Positions 24,824-33,119 of a stretch of 56,387 nucleotides of DNA are shown in pieces. The stretch lies in contig JAFRLY010000053.1 of the NCBI GenBank assembly GCA_017431005.1, forward strand, positions 1 to 56,387, in the 5' to 3' direction. Origin of the DNA: Clostridia bacterium (GTDB lineage Bacteria > Bacillota > Clostridia > Christensenellales > Aristaeellaceae). Position numbers and translations under genes: made by a program. The notes under the pieces were generated by a model. It saw only the letters and a list, made by a program, of their open reading frames with translations, searched no databases and was not told the DNA's origin. The stretch's first letter is position 1; each line of letters starts with the position of its first letter.

Positions 24824-25645
24824 ATGGCTGTCATCCGGTCTGAGTATTTCTCCCAAACCATGGTCGGCTTCCGCAGCTTTACTGCGGTGCTGCCCATCGA
24901 CCTTCCGCCGGCAGACGGCGCCAGGCGCTGTTATGTCCCCGGTCCCTGGCCCACCCTGTACCTGCTTCACGGCTATGCAGGCGGCCGGAACGACTGGCTG
25001 CGGAACAGTCCCATCGAAGAGCTGGCAGTCCGGTACGGCCTGGCGGTCATCATGCCCGACGGGGACAATTCCTTCTATCTGGACAACCCGGAAACCGGCG
25101 TATACTGCGGTGAAATGATCGGCCGGGAGCTGGTGGAGGTCACCCGCGGCATGTTCAACCTCTCTCACAAACGCGGGGATACGCTGATCGGCGGCCTTTC
25201 CATGGGGGGCTTCGGAGCGATCCGCAACGGCCTCAAATACCGGGACACCTTCAGTACCATTCTGGCCTTCTCCTCCGCCCTGATTCTGAACCAGTACATC
25301 AGCGGCGAGTGTGAGAAGCACCCCGCCATGGGCACTCCCGCCACCTACTACCGCTGCACCTTCGGGCCGAAGGAAGAAGCCCGCGGCAGCGACAAGGATC
25401 CGGAAGCCCTGGCGGAAGCAGCCCTGAAGGACGGCAATGCCCCGGATCTTTTCCTGGCCTGCGGCAGCGAGGATTTCCTGTTCGCCGCCAACACGGAGTT
25501 TCATGAATTCCTGGACAGAAAGTCCTACCCCCACACCTGGTGGGTGGAACCCGGAATTCATAACTTTGACTTCTGGAACCGCGCCGTCACGGCCGGGCTG
25601 GCCTGGTGGAACGAAAAACGGCAGCCTGCGAAGGAGGGGATCTGA
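24824..25645 (+). CDS. Alpha/beta-hydrolase esterase (CE1-like), paralogue 3
   Basis: This 273-residue cytoplasmic esterase is related to the two at 15487-17057. It has PWPTLYLLHGYAGGRNDW, the strand LAVIMPDGDNSFYLD, nucleophile Ser126 in GGLSMGGFGA, acid Asp in ACGSEDFLF, and His in EPGIHNFDFW. Loop lengths differ more than between the other two. The stop codon overlaps the ATG of the DUF3237 gene (TGATG), indicating coupling. AAAAAGGAGG, placed within the end of the NIF3 gene, is its ribosome-binding site. It probably removes an ester group from the substrate brought in by the LplABC transporter of the same operon. Confidence 0.85.
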   Translation: MAVIRSEYFSQTMVGFRSFTAVLPIDLPPADGARRCYVPGPWPTLYLLHGYAGGRNDWLRNSPIEELAVRYGLAVIMPDGDNSFYLDNPETGVYCGEMIGRELVEVTRGMFNLSHKRGDTLIGGLSMGGFGAIRNGLKYRDTFSTILAFSSALILNQYISGECEKHPAMGTPATYYRCTFGPKEEARGSDKDPEALAEAALKDGNAPDLFLACGSEDFLFAANTEFHEFLDRKSYPHTWWVEPGIHNFDFWNRAVTAGLAWWNEKRQPAKEGI

Positions 25646-26058
25646 TGGCGCCTGTACTGGATGTCCATGTAATCACCCGGGAAGCCTGCGAGCTGAATGC
25701 CGGCGCTGCCGGCTCCGTGGTCATGATTCCTTTCGGCGGCACTGTCACCGGCACCGTTTTTGAAGGCATCGTCGAGCCCTGCGGCGTGGATACCCAGGTG
25801 GTGAACGCCGCCGGCGTACGGCATATGTCCGCCCGGTATATGCTGACCGGTCATGCCCTGCCGCCTTATTCCGGCGACTGTCATATCTATATTGAGAACA
25901 ACGGTTGGTTCCAGGGCAATCCCAAAATGCCCTTCACCACGGTTCCGTCCTTTATCACGGATCATCCCGGCCTGCGGGAGCTTCTGTCCCGGCCCTTCAT
26001 CGGAAAAGGTTCTGTGGAGGAGGACGGGCTGCATATCCGGTTTTATGAAGCGGAATGA
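25645..26058 (+). CDS. DUF3237 family protein
   Basis: This 137-residue protein starts MAPVLDVHVITREACELNAG and ends IRFYEAE. The all-beta pattern with AGVRHMSARYMLTGH and CHIYIENNGWFQG is typical of DUF3237, a small beta-barrel family with no established activity. A longer frame extends upstream, but ATG 25645 overlaps the esterase stop and has AAGGAGG at 25631-25637, so the short form is chosen. It is the last gene of the LplABC-NIF3-esterase operon, followed by a strong terminator. A lyase or isomerase role on an aromatic or polyketide-like ester moiety has been suggested for relatives, but I cannot support one here. Confidence 0.75.
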   Translation: MAPVLDVHVITREACELNAGAAGSVVMIPFGGTVTGTVFEGIVEPCGVDTQVVNAAGVRHMSARYMLTGHALPPYSGDCHIYIENNGWFQGNPKMPFTTVPSFITDHPGLRELLSRPFIGKGSVEEDGLHIRFYEAE

Positions 26059-26068
26059 ACAGAACATC

Positions 26069-26106
26069 CGGGAAGTCTTCCCTGCGGGAGGGCTTCCCGT
26101 TTTTTT
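26069..26106 (+). terminator. Terminator of the LplABC-NIF3-esterase operon
   Basis: Arms CGGGAAG and CTTCCCG, with additional inner pairing, are followed by seven T. Confidence 0.85.
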
Positions 26107-26130
26107 GCAGAACCGGCGCTGACGCATGTA

Positions 26131-26159
26131 TTGATCAGGCATTCCGGTTATGGTATACT
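26131..26159 (+). promoter_or_regulatory. Promoter of the exported unknown protein
   Basis: TTGATC (26131-26136), a 17-bp spacer and TATACT (26154-26159), about 60 bp before the ATG. Confidence 0.6.
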
Positions 26160-26219
26160 TTTCTTGCAGCAATGTCTCCGGATATATGCATAATATCATA
26201 GCAGCGAAGGAGTCAGACC

Positions 26220-27107
26220 ATGAAAAAAGGATGTTTCTTCTTATTGACAGCCATTCTGGCGCTCAGTCTGTTCGCCGTTCCGGCCCTGGCGGCAACCACC
26301 ACATCCGCTGGCGGCTCCGGAGCACAGCCCGCGGCAGCCACCGCAGCACCGACAGCCGTTCCGACAGCAGAACCGACGGCCGCGCCGGCAGCCGGAGCCA
26401 CCCTGAAGGATTCGGTCTCCTATGACACCGGTGTCACGACCATCTCCTGGGACGATGCAGGTTCCGGTACCTCCTCCTACCGGGTTTATCTGAAGGTTAT
26501 CAATAATGGCAGTGCAGAGAATACTCAATGGTTTATCGGGGATACCACCGATCATTTTCTGAAAACTACAGAATGCCTTCCCGGAAAAAGCTATTCCGTC
26601 GTCCTCGCCGATCAGGACCGCTACATTCTGGACAGCAGGGAATACACCCTGCCGGAAGCTCCGTCCTTCCAGGACGGCAAGCTGACTAACGCCAGCGTCA
26701 AGATCTCTCTTGAGCCCCGGAAAATGGCCATGGGCGGCAGCCCAAGCAAGGATACAAAGAAGCTCAATTCCCTGAAGGCATCGGAGATCAAAAGCGGTCT
26801 GGATGGCCAGACCACGATTCACGGTTTGAAATATACCATGAAGATGCCCCAGCTGGCCAAGCCGCGGTCCTTCTTCGTCACCCTGGCCTTTGAGTCTCCT
26901 GACGGATACCTCTACGTGGAGGATGCCGAGGATATCACCTTTGACCGGGTGGCCAACGGTTATCAGACCATCTGGTGGTATATTACCGGCACAGGCTTCT
27001 TCCATAATCTGAATGAAGCCACGGGTGATATTCCTGCCGGCACCTACACGGTCTATCTCTACTGGGACGGCATGTGGGTCAACACCTCCACCTTCAAGGT
27101 TCAGTAA
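26220..27107 (+). CDS. Exported protein of unknown function with Pro/Thr/Ala linker
   Basis: This 295-residue protein has a signal peptide (MKKGCFFLLTAILALSLFAVPALAA). A low-complexity linker rich in Ala, Pro and Thr follows (about 35-60, repeats like PTAVPTAEPTAAP). Next comes a region resembling a fibronectin-III-like beta-sandwich (VSYDTGVTTISWDDAGSGTSSYRVYLKV, about 65-140), with a second beta-rich domain after it. No catalytic motif is visible. The linker plus Ig/FnIII-like folds suggests a secreted or surface-associated binding or structural protein. It has its own promoter and terminator, so it is monocistronic. I do not recognise a family. Confidence 0.75.
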   Translation: MKKGCFFLLTAILALSLFAVPALAATTTSAGGSGAQPAAATAAPTAVPTAEPTAAPAAGATLKDSVSYDTGVTTISWDDAGSGTSSYRVYLKVINNGSAENTQWFIGDTTDHFLKTTECLPGKSYSVVLADQDRYILDSREYTLPEAPSFQDGKLTNASVKISLEPRKMAMGGSPSKDTKKLNSLKASEIKSGLDGQTTIHGLKYTMKMPQLAKPRSFFVTLAFESPDGYLYVEDAEDITFDRVANGYQTIWWYITGTGFFHNLNEATGDIPAGTYTVYLYWDGMWVNTSTFKVQ

Positions 27108-27117
27108 GCTTTGCTTC

Positions 27118-27154
27118 CGGGAACCGGTTTCTTCTGAACCGGTTCCCGTTTTTT
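27118..27154 (+). terminator. Terminator of the exported unknown gene
   Basis: A perfect 12-bp stem (CGGGAACCGGTT/AACCGGTTCCCG) is followed by TTTTTTA. Confidence 0.85.
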
Positions 27155-27237
27155 ATTCCCCGGGAAGTTTTCCCTTCCCTTCCGCGTTTTCTATGATGAG
27201 GCGGGAAACCATTCCGCCGGAAAGGAAGAATCTGAAA

Positions 27238-27930
27238 ATGAAAAAAATCATTGCTGTACTTATCGCACTCCTGCTGCTGGCCGGCACGGCGGCTGCGGAA
27301 ACGAAAATCACCGTCTCCGGCACAGGCGAAACACAGGTCAGTGCGGACACCGCCGTCATCTCCCTGGGCGTCAGCATCCGGGACAAGGATGTTCTCCAGG
27401 CCCAGCAGAAGGTCAATGAAGCCATCGCCGCTGTGCGTAAGGCCCTGTCGGAAAACGGCGTGGAGGAGGACTGCGTCAGCACCGGCTACATGAATATCTA
27501 CGCCAACTATGATTACGGCTATTCCGGCGGGGAGGAGCAGGTCAGCTCCTACAACGCCCAATCCACCCTGTCCGTCAAGGTCACGGATATGGAAAAAGTC
27601 GGCCTGCTGATCGACGTTTCCTTCGCTGCCGGCGCCAACACCCTGCACGGGATTACCTTCTCCGCCTCCGACACGGAGGAAGCCGGTGCGGAATCCCTGA
27701 AAAAGGCTGTGGCCGATGCCCGGGCCAAAGCGGAAATCCTGGCCAAAGCCTCCGGCCTGAAAATCACGAAAGCAGAAAGCATTGCCGAAGGCGGTGTCTA
27801 CAGCTATGACAACTCAATCGGGAATTTCTCCGCCAAGGCCATGGCCGCCGAAGAAGCCGGGGGCACGATTGTCCAGGCCGCGAAGCTCATTGTCAGCGCT
27901 TCGGTCACGATCACCTTTGACGCCGAATAA
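27238..27930 (+). CDS. SIMPL-domain (DUF541) exported protein
   Basis: This 230-residue protein has the signal peptide MKKIIAVLIALLLLAGTAAA. The SIMPL domain follows: ETKITVSGTGETQVSADTAVISLGV at the start, AQQKVNEAIAAVRKALSENGVEEDCVSTG, and a late DARAKAEILAKASGLKITK helix. These proteins (SIMPL, formerly DUF541, as in BP26 and YggE) are exported oligomers with unclear function, sometimes linked to oxidative stress. A longer frame extends upstream, but the ATG at 27238 follows AAAGGAAG (27221-27228) and starts a proper signal peptide. It appears monocistronic. Confidence 0.85.
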   Translation: MKKIIAVLIALLLLAGTAAAETKITVSGTGETQVSADTAVISLGVSIRDKDVLQAQQKVNEAIAAVRKALSENGVEEDCVSTGYMNIYANYDYGYSGGEEQVSSYNAQSTLSVKVTDMEKVGLLIDVSFAAGANTLHGITFSASDTEEAGAESLKKAVADARAKAEILAKASGLKITKAESIAEGGVYSYDNSIGNFSAKAMAAEEAGGTIVQAAKLIVSASVTITFDAE

Positions 27931-27986
27931 AACGGTTTGGCTGAAAAAGAGCTGATCCGCCGTTGATCGGGTCTGCAAAAGCTCAA

Positions 27987-28028
27987 CCCGCTGAAGCCTT
28001 TGATCTCAAAGGAATCAGCGGGGTTTTT
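27987..28028. terminator. Terminator between converging SIMPL and esterase genes
   Basis: CCCGCTGA...TCAGCGGG arms with further inner pairing (CCTTTGA/TCAAAGG) are followed by TTTTT on the plus strand. It is probably bidirectional. Confidence 0.75.
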
Positions 28029-28096
28029 GCTTCCGTGGGAAATATTCATCTTTTTTCAGGATTAACCTTCTGTTTACTCTGCCTCAAACAGCAAAG

Positions 28097-28945
28097 TCAA
28101 GGCAAATGGCGTTTCAGGAACTGATCAATAAGCTCCAATACTTCCGGCTGGTAGAACCGGTCATCACCATGACCCGCACCTTCGAGTACATAGAACTCCG
28201 CCGGGACGCCGGACTCGCACAGCCTGTCATACAGATTCTGGCTGTTCGCCATGGAGACAGTGATATCCGCCGTTCCATGCAGAATCATAAAGGGCGGAGT
28301 ATTCTTTCCGACATAGTTGACTGCGCTGGTTTTTTTCAGTTTATCGGGAGTGATACCGCCCAGGAATGCATCCATCGTCCATGCCGGCACATTGGTATCG
28401 TAGATGTGCCCGGACAGGGTGGACATATCGGTCAGACCATAGAAATCCACAACTGCCTGCACCGCGCTGGAGGTCCCGGAATAATCTCCGGTCTCATACT
28501 CCGTCATCTCCCCGGTAACACCCGCGAGACTCGCCAGAGTGCCGCCTGCGGATTCTCCCATCACCGCAATGCGGTCGGGATCAATGCAGAAATCCGCGGC
28601 ATTGGCTCTCAGGAAGCGTATGGCAGCCTTCACATCCTGAAGCGGCGAAGGAAATGCTGCGCCGTTGGATGTGCGGTAATTCGCACTGGCTACCACATAT
28701 CCTCTGCGCGCAAGCTCGATCAGCTGGGGCATCCATACCGAGCGGTCCACCACGCAGAACGCCCCGCCGCACAGCCACAGGACCGCGGGCATAGACGCGT
28801 GGCCCGCTGTGTTTTTCGGCATCACGAGATCCATTTTCAGATCTTCCTTCGTACAGCCGTACCAGAACGGCACCCGGGCATAGGTCATGCCGGTGATCAG
28901 TGTAAGCGCTTCGTGTGTAACGGGAATGTTCAGTATCTTTTTCAT
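28097..28945 (-). CDS. BD-FAE/Aes-type alpha/beta-hydrolase esterase
   Basis: This 282-residue cytoplasmic esterase has VLWLCGGAFCVVDRS in place of the HGGG oxyanion motif. The nucleophile is Ser132 in MGESAGG, the acid Asp is in LHGTADITVS, and the His is in GAGHGDD. This is the BD-FAE (bifunctional acetyl-xylan/feruloyl esterase) group, different from the CE1-like paralogues elsewhere here. The start at 28945 (AGGAGGAG 5-7 nt upstream) gives MKKILNIPVTH and is preferred to a longer frame. It follows the GH1 gene by 68 bp on the same strand, so deacylation and glucosidase action are co-expressed. Confidence 0.82.
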   Translation of the reverse strand: MKKILNIPVTHEALTLITGMTYARVPFWYGCTKEDLKMDLVMPKNTAGHASMPAVLWLCGGAFCVVDRSVWMPQLIELARRGYVVASANYRTSNGAAFPSPLQDVKAAIRFLRANAADFCIDPDRIAVMGESAGGTLASLAGVTGEMTEYETGDYSGTSSAVQAVVDFYGLTDMSTLSGHIYDTNVPAWTMDAFLGGITPDKLKKTSAVNYVGKNTPPFMILHGTADITVSMANSQNLYDRLCESGVPAEFYVLEGAGHGDDRFYQPEVLELIDQFLKRHLP

Positions 28946-29013
28946 GCCGTCTCCTCCTGCCGCGTTTTCCGCGGCATACATTTTTTAAAGGCAAAAATAT
29001 ACGGATAAAAATA

Positions 29014-30342
29014 TTATCTGGATTGTGCGATAAAATCCCTGTACCAGTAAGCGCTCTTTTTCCAGGTGCGCTCATAGGTCTCAAAGTCTGTATGCAGCAG
29101 GCCGTATTTTACGTCATGACCCGCACTCCACTCCCAGTTATCCATGAGAGTCCACAGATAATAGCCGCGAATGTCCACACCGTCCGCAATCAGTTTTTCA
29201 ACAGCTTCCAGCGCCTTGGACAGATATTCAATCCGGTAATCATCATGTACCATGCCATCTGCGGCATTGACGGTTTCAGGCCCGTCATGACCGTATCCAT
29301 TTTCGGAAATATAGATTGGAATTTTAAGCTTATACATATCGCGGATCATATGCAGGACATCGTAAAGCCCCTCCGGATTGGAAACCTTCCGATCCTCCGC
29401 AAAATTACCGCCCTGGTTTGCACCGACAATATTTTCTTTTTTCGTGCTTACCGGAACAGTGTTGTAATAGTTCATTCCGTAAAAGTCAATCGGAAGATTT
29501 GTCAAACGGAAGTCCTCATCCTCCATCTGCATGAGCGTGCCTTCCTTCTCAAACTTATCCAGAATATAATCACTGTATCCGCCGCCCAGCAGACGGTCTG
29601 TATAAAACTTCCAGTTTTCTTCATCCTCATCCCTGGCCAGGGCAATATCCTCCGGTGTATTCGTCATGGGAATACGCTTCCAGATATCCACCACAACGCC
29701 AATCTCTCCCTTATGTCCGGATGCGCGGTACGCTTCAACTGCCGCACCGCTTGCCGTCATAACATTATGCCGCGCCTGATTGCCCCATGCCTTATTTGTA
29801 TAACCGGGAGCAAAGAAACCCAGGCCATAGCCGCAGAAAACAGAAATGGGCTCATTCAAAGTCACCCAGTTCGGAATGATATCGCCGTACAGACGGAACA
29901 TCTTATCCGCATATTCCTGAAACCACCGCTTGCTGTCACGGCTGAGCCAGCCGCCTTTTTCTTCCAGTTTTTGCGGAAGATCCCAGTGATACAGGGTAAC
30001 ATTGGGTGCAATTCCGGCTTCAAGTAGTTTATCGAAGCATCTTTTATAATAATCTGTGCCTTTCTGATTCAGAGCTCCGGTACCTTCCGGCAGCACACGT
30101 TCCCAGGCGATGGACATTCTGTAGGAATTCACACCCAGACCAATCAGATTTTTAAGATCTGTATCAAACATGCGGTAGCTTTCGCAGGCCGCCTGAGAAG
30201 GTTTGAATCCGCCGCGGATTGCGTTTGGCTTTTCTGCGAATACATCCCAGATGCTTAATCCTCTTCCGCCTTCGAAACCACATCCCTCAGTCTGTGCTGA
30301 AGATGAAGCAACACCAAATTTGAAGCCTTCAGGAAATTTCAA
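29014..30342 (-). CDS. GH1 beta-glucosidase family enzyme
   Basis: This 442-residue cytoplasmic enzyme starts MKFPEGFKFGVASSSAQTEG. Acid/base is Glu164 in VTLNEP and the nucleophile is Glu347 in IYISENGYG, the two GH1 signatures. Activity is likely beta-glucosidase or beta-galactosidase on small oligosaccharides; phospho-glycosidase-specific residues were not assessed. The start is TTG at 30342 with AAAGGAGGG at proper spacing. An ATG 4 nt upstream is out of frame and reads only five codons. It is divergent from the PocR-AraC/YesMN/LplABC block and followed by an esterase gene, suggesting that the two strands serve one glycan. Confidence 0.88.
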   Translation of the reverse strand: MKFPEGFKFGVASSSAQTEGCGFEGGRGLSIWDVFAEKPNAIRGGFKPSQAACESYRMFDTDLKNLIGLGVNSYRMSIAWERVLPEGTGALNQKGTDYYKRCFDKLLEAGIAPNVTLYHWDLPQKLEEKGGWLSRDSKRWFQEYADKMFRLYGDIIPNWVTLNEPISVFCGYGLGFFAPGYTNKAWGNQARHNVMTASGAAVEAYRASGHKGEIGVVVDIWKRIPMTNTPEDIALARDEDEENWKFYTDRLLGGGYSDYILDKFEKEGTLMQMEDEDFRLTNLPIDFYGMNYYNTVPVSTKKENIVGANQGGNFAEDRKVSNPEGLYDVLHMIRDMYKLKIPIYISENGYGHDGPETVNAADGMVHDDYRIEYLSKALEAVEKLIADGVDIRGYYLWTLMDNWEWSAGHDVKYGLLHTDFETYERTWKKSAYWYRDFIAQSR

Positions 30343-30446
30343 ACATGTTCCCTCCTTTGTCCCTGTCACCTGTGCCTTGTCTGTATCCATAATACCATTG
30401 CTTTCTCCGGCGGTTATACCGCAACATGTTCGGAATTACTTTGAAT

Positions 30447-30476
30447 TTGTCCTGGGTTTATTCGCTGTTGTATGCT
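30447..30476 (+). promoter_or_regulatory. Tentative promoter of the PocR-AraC/YesMN operon
   Basis: TTGTCC (30447-30452) lies 18 bp from TATGCT (30471-30476); an overlapping TACAAT (30476-30481) is an alternative -10. Both hexamers are imperfect. Confidence 0.35.
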
Positions 30477-30503
30477 ACAATGAACGCAAAGGGAGGGATT
30501 GCT

Positions 30504-31355
30504 GTGCTGTCATCATTTGACTTTACGAAGCTGAACGCCCTGCTGAAGGATTTTTACAATCTCACCCGTATGCGCATTACCGTATACGATCACACCTGCC
30601 GCGAAATCGCGTCTTTTCCCTCACGCGTCGCGCCGGTCTGTCAGTTCATACGGTCCGATCCAAAAGCAGACACAGCCTGCAGGGCCTGCGACAGCAGGGC
30701 CTGTCAGCAGGCCAGGAAGCAGCGGAAGGCATTCATCTATCGCTGTCATGTCGGCCTGACGGAAGCCATCGCTCCGGTGATTCTGGAAAACGAAGTCATT
30801 GCCTTTCTCTCCTTTGGCCATCAGTTCGCCTTTCGGGATCAGGAGGAAGGCAGAAGGGAGATCATCGCGCGATGCGCAGGATTTGATCTGGATCATACCG
30901 CGCTGTGCAATCTGATTTCCGAAATGCATGTCGTCGATGAAACTTACATTTTGTCCGGCGTTCACATCATGGAGGCGGTAGCCAGTTATCTGTGTATGGA
31001 GCGTATGATCTCTCTGCAGACATATTCCTTACAGGCGGAGATCGATGCCTTCATCACGCAGCATTTCACCGAGGACATCAGCGTGGAGACGCTGTGCAGG
31101 CACTTTGCCATCAGCCGGACAGCGTTATATGAATTTGCCAGGCAGAACTATGGCACAGGTATTGCCCAGCATATTCGCGACATGCGGATCAGGTACGCGC
31201 AAAACCTTCTGGCTGCCGATCCCGATCTGAGTATCAGCCGGATCGCCGAGAAATGCGGCTTCCGCGACTACAATTACTTCATCACGGTATTCTCCCGTGA
31301 AACGGGCGTGCCGCCCCGCAAATACCGCATGAACAGAAAAACGTCGGAGGCTTGA
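30504..31355 (+). CDS. AraC-family regulator with PocR sensor domain
   Basis: This 283-residue one-component regulator has an N-terminal PocR ligand-binding domain: the LSSFDFTKLNALLKDFYNLTRMRITVYD opening and a Cys-rich segment (C-RACDSRAC, near residues 50-70). An AraC DNA-binding domain follows (last about 100 residues: FTEDISVETLCRHFAISRTALYEFAR and CGFRDYNYFITVFSRETGVPPRKYR). PocR domains sense small polyols or hydrocarbons. The GTG at 30504 is chosen because AAGGGAGGG (30489-30497) fits it, not the earlier in-frame ATGs. It directly precedes the sensor kinase gene with no gap and likely activates the divergent GH1 and/or LplABC genes. Confidence 0.88.
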   Translation: MLSSFDFTKLNALLKDFYNLTRMRITVYDHTCREIASFPSRVAPVCQFIRSDPKADTACRACDSRACQQARKQRKAFIYRCHVGLTEAIAPVILENEVIAFLSFGHQFAFRDQEEGRREIIARCAGFDLDHTALCNLISEMHVVDETYILSGVHIMEAVASYLCMERMISLQTYSLQAEIDAFITQHFTEDISVETLCRHFAISRTALYEFARQNYGTGIAQHIRDMRIRYAQNLLAADPDLSISRIAEKCGFRDYNYFITVFSRETGVPPRKYRMNRKTSEA

Positions 31356-33116
31356 ATGAAGCATACCATCCTGCGGATCAGAAATCTTTTGCCTTATCTC
31401 TGGAAACGGCTTCCGGGAAGGATTCTGCTGCTGATCCTGCTGCTCGTGCTTCCCCTGAACGTGCTGAGCATTGCAGCCATGCGCAGCGTGAACGGCATGG
31501 TGCTGGAACGGAGCAGCCTTTCGGCTCAGGCTCAGCTGCAGGACGTACTGGAACACCTGACACGGCGGATGGATAATGCAGTCCGCCTCCAGTTCTATTT
31601 TGAGTCTTCGGACGAGTCCTGTATCCGCATGCTGAGTCAAACGGAAGACAATTACACCTATCGGGTCTCCCGCATGAAATTTTACGCCAAACTGAAGACC
31701 ATGGCACAGATTACGGACGGCGCAGACGCCTATTTCTACCATATCCAAGGCGTGGATTTCTTCCAGTATTCAGTTTTTTCAGACGCAAGCACCATCGGAA
31801 AGGCTATTCTGGAGCAGGAGCTGAGCAAGGGCTGGAGCGGCTGGAAGCTGATCCGGAGTGCTGAAAAGAACCTGCTGGTTTTCATGCAGGCCGGTCAGCC
31901 GGCCAGCAGCGTATACGGCTGCTGGATAGAATTGGATTCCGTAACGGACGGCCTCCTGTCGGATCTGAACTATAAAACGGTCGCTATACGTTTCCGGGAC
32001 AGAGCCGGAAACGAAGTTTTCATAGGCGGGCCGGAGGATCTGTGGGACAGTGAAGCAGCCGGTCGCGGAAAGGTTTTTCTTCATACAGGGGACACAAAGC
32101 TTTCACTGGATCTGGCCATCCCGCGGAGAGAAATGCTTGGCAGGCTCAGCATATACCGGTGGCTTACGGAGTCTCTCGCAGTGATCAGCCTGTGCATCCT
32201 GCCGCTTTTGTATATGGCCCTGAGGAAACTGACAGTTGTCCCGATCTCCGAGCTGAACCGGGCCAGCAAGGAAATCCGGAAGGGAAACGAGGCATTCCGA
32301 ATCACGGCAAAGGGGATCACCGATGAGTTCCGGGAAGCATTTCTTTCGTTCAACACTATGGCGGATTCCCTGAGGGATTACCGCATATCCGCCTATGAAA
32401 AGGAACTGGAAGCCCAGGACATGGAACTGATGAATCTGCAGCTTCAGATACGGCCGCACTTTCTGCTGAACACGTTCAACCTGATGTATAACCTGGTCAA
32501 GCTGAACGCCGGGGAGACAGTGCAGGAGATCATACTGTACCTGTCCGATTACTTCCGTTATATGTTCCGTGAAGGGCGGCAGATGGAACTGCTGCCCAGG
32601 GAGCTGGAGTTGATCCGGAGCTATATCCACATGGCGGATGTCCGCTATTCCGGCCGCGTACACGCGGAGTACGAGCTGGATCCCGAGCTTGATTTCCTTC
32701 GTGTCCCGCCGCTGCTGCTGCACAATTTCGTCGAGAATGCAGTGAAGTACGGTGTGCGGGAAAGCGGGGATCTGAACATCCTGATTCGCGGGGAATACCG
32801 CGACGGAAAAGTAATGATACAGATCAGCAACGACGGAAGCGGAATGCCGCCGGATATCTTCGAGCGGAACCGGAGAATTCTGTCCGGCGAACTGATACCG
32901 GAAAACCGGAACGCCCACGTGGGACTGTTCAATTCTTACCGGCGGCTGAGGTACTTCTACGGAGAAGAGGCTTCTGTTACGCTGGACTGTGAACCGGGCG
33001 TTCTTACGGTATTTACCATATGCTTTCCATATCAGCTGGATACCGAGGCGCTCGGCAATGAAAAAGCGCTTTATTCGGAGCAGGGGCAGAGCAATACCCC
33101 CGATGAAACGGAGTAA
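31356..33116 (+). CDS. YesM-type sensor histidine kinase
   Basis: This 586-residue membrane kinase has TM1 (22-42), about 225 extracytoplasmic residues (sensor), and TM2 (about 268-290). HAMP (about 290-345) is followed by a His_kinase (LytS/YesM-type) domain with the phospho-acceptor His368 in IRPHFLLNTFN, and a HATPase with NFVENAVKYGV. The ATG directly abuts the previous stop codon. YesM kinases sense extracellular oligosaccharides and signal to a YesN-type regulator, encoded 3 bp downstream. The neighbouring LplABC operon at 34102 is the expected target. Confidence 0.92.
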   Translation: MKHTILRIRNLLPYLWKRLPGRILLLILLLVLPLNVLSIAAMRSVNGMVLERSSLSAQAQLQDVLEHLTRRMDNAVRLQFYFESSDESCIRMLSQTEDNYTYRVSRMKFYAKLKTMAQITDGADAYFYHIQGVDFFQYSVFSDASTIGKAILEQELSKGWSGWKLIRSAEKNLLVFMQAGQPASSVYGCWIELDSVTDGLLSDLNYKTVAIRFRDRAGNEVFIGGPEDLWDSEAAGRGKVFLHTGDTKLSLDLAIPRREMLGRLSIYRWLTESLAVISLCILPLLYMALRKLTVVPISELNRASKEIRKGNEAFRITAKGITDEFREAFLSFNTMADSLRDYRISAYEKELEAQDMELMNLQLQIRPHFLLNTFNLMYNLVKLNAGETVQEIILYLSDYFRYMFREGRQMELLPRELELIRSYIHMADVRYSGRVHAEYELDPELDFLRVPPLLLHNFVENAVKYGVRESGDLNILIRGEYRDGKVMIQISNDGSGMPPDIFERNRRILSGELIPENRNAHVGLFNSYRRLRYFYGEEASVTLDCEPGVLTVFTICFPYQLDTEALGNEKALYSEQGQSNTPDETE

Positions 33117-33119
33117 ACC

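Noticed and set aside
26340-26400. Repeated PTAVPTAEPTAAP codons as a DNA repeat element
   Set aside because: The repetition is explained by a low-complexity protein linker in an intact frame.
28901-28914. A catabolite-response-element-like sequence, TGTAAGCGCTTCGT
   Set aside because: It lies within the first codons of the esterase gene at 28097-28945, lacks one consensus base, and could arise by chance from codon choice.
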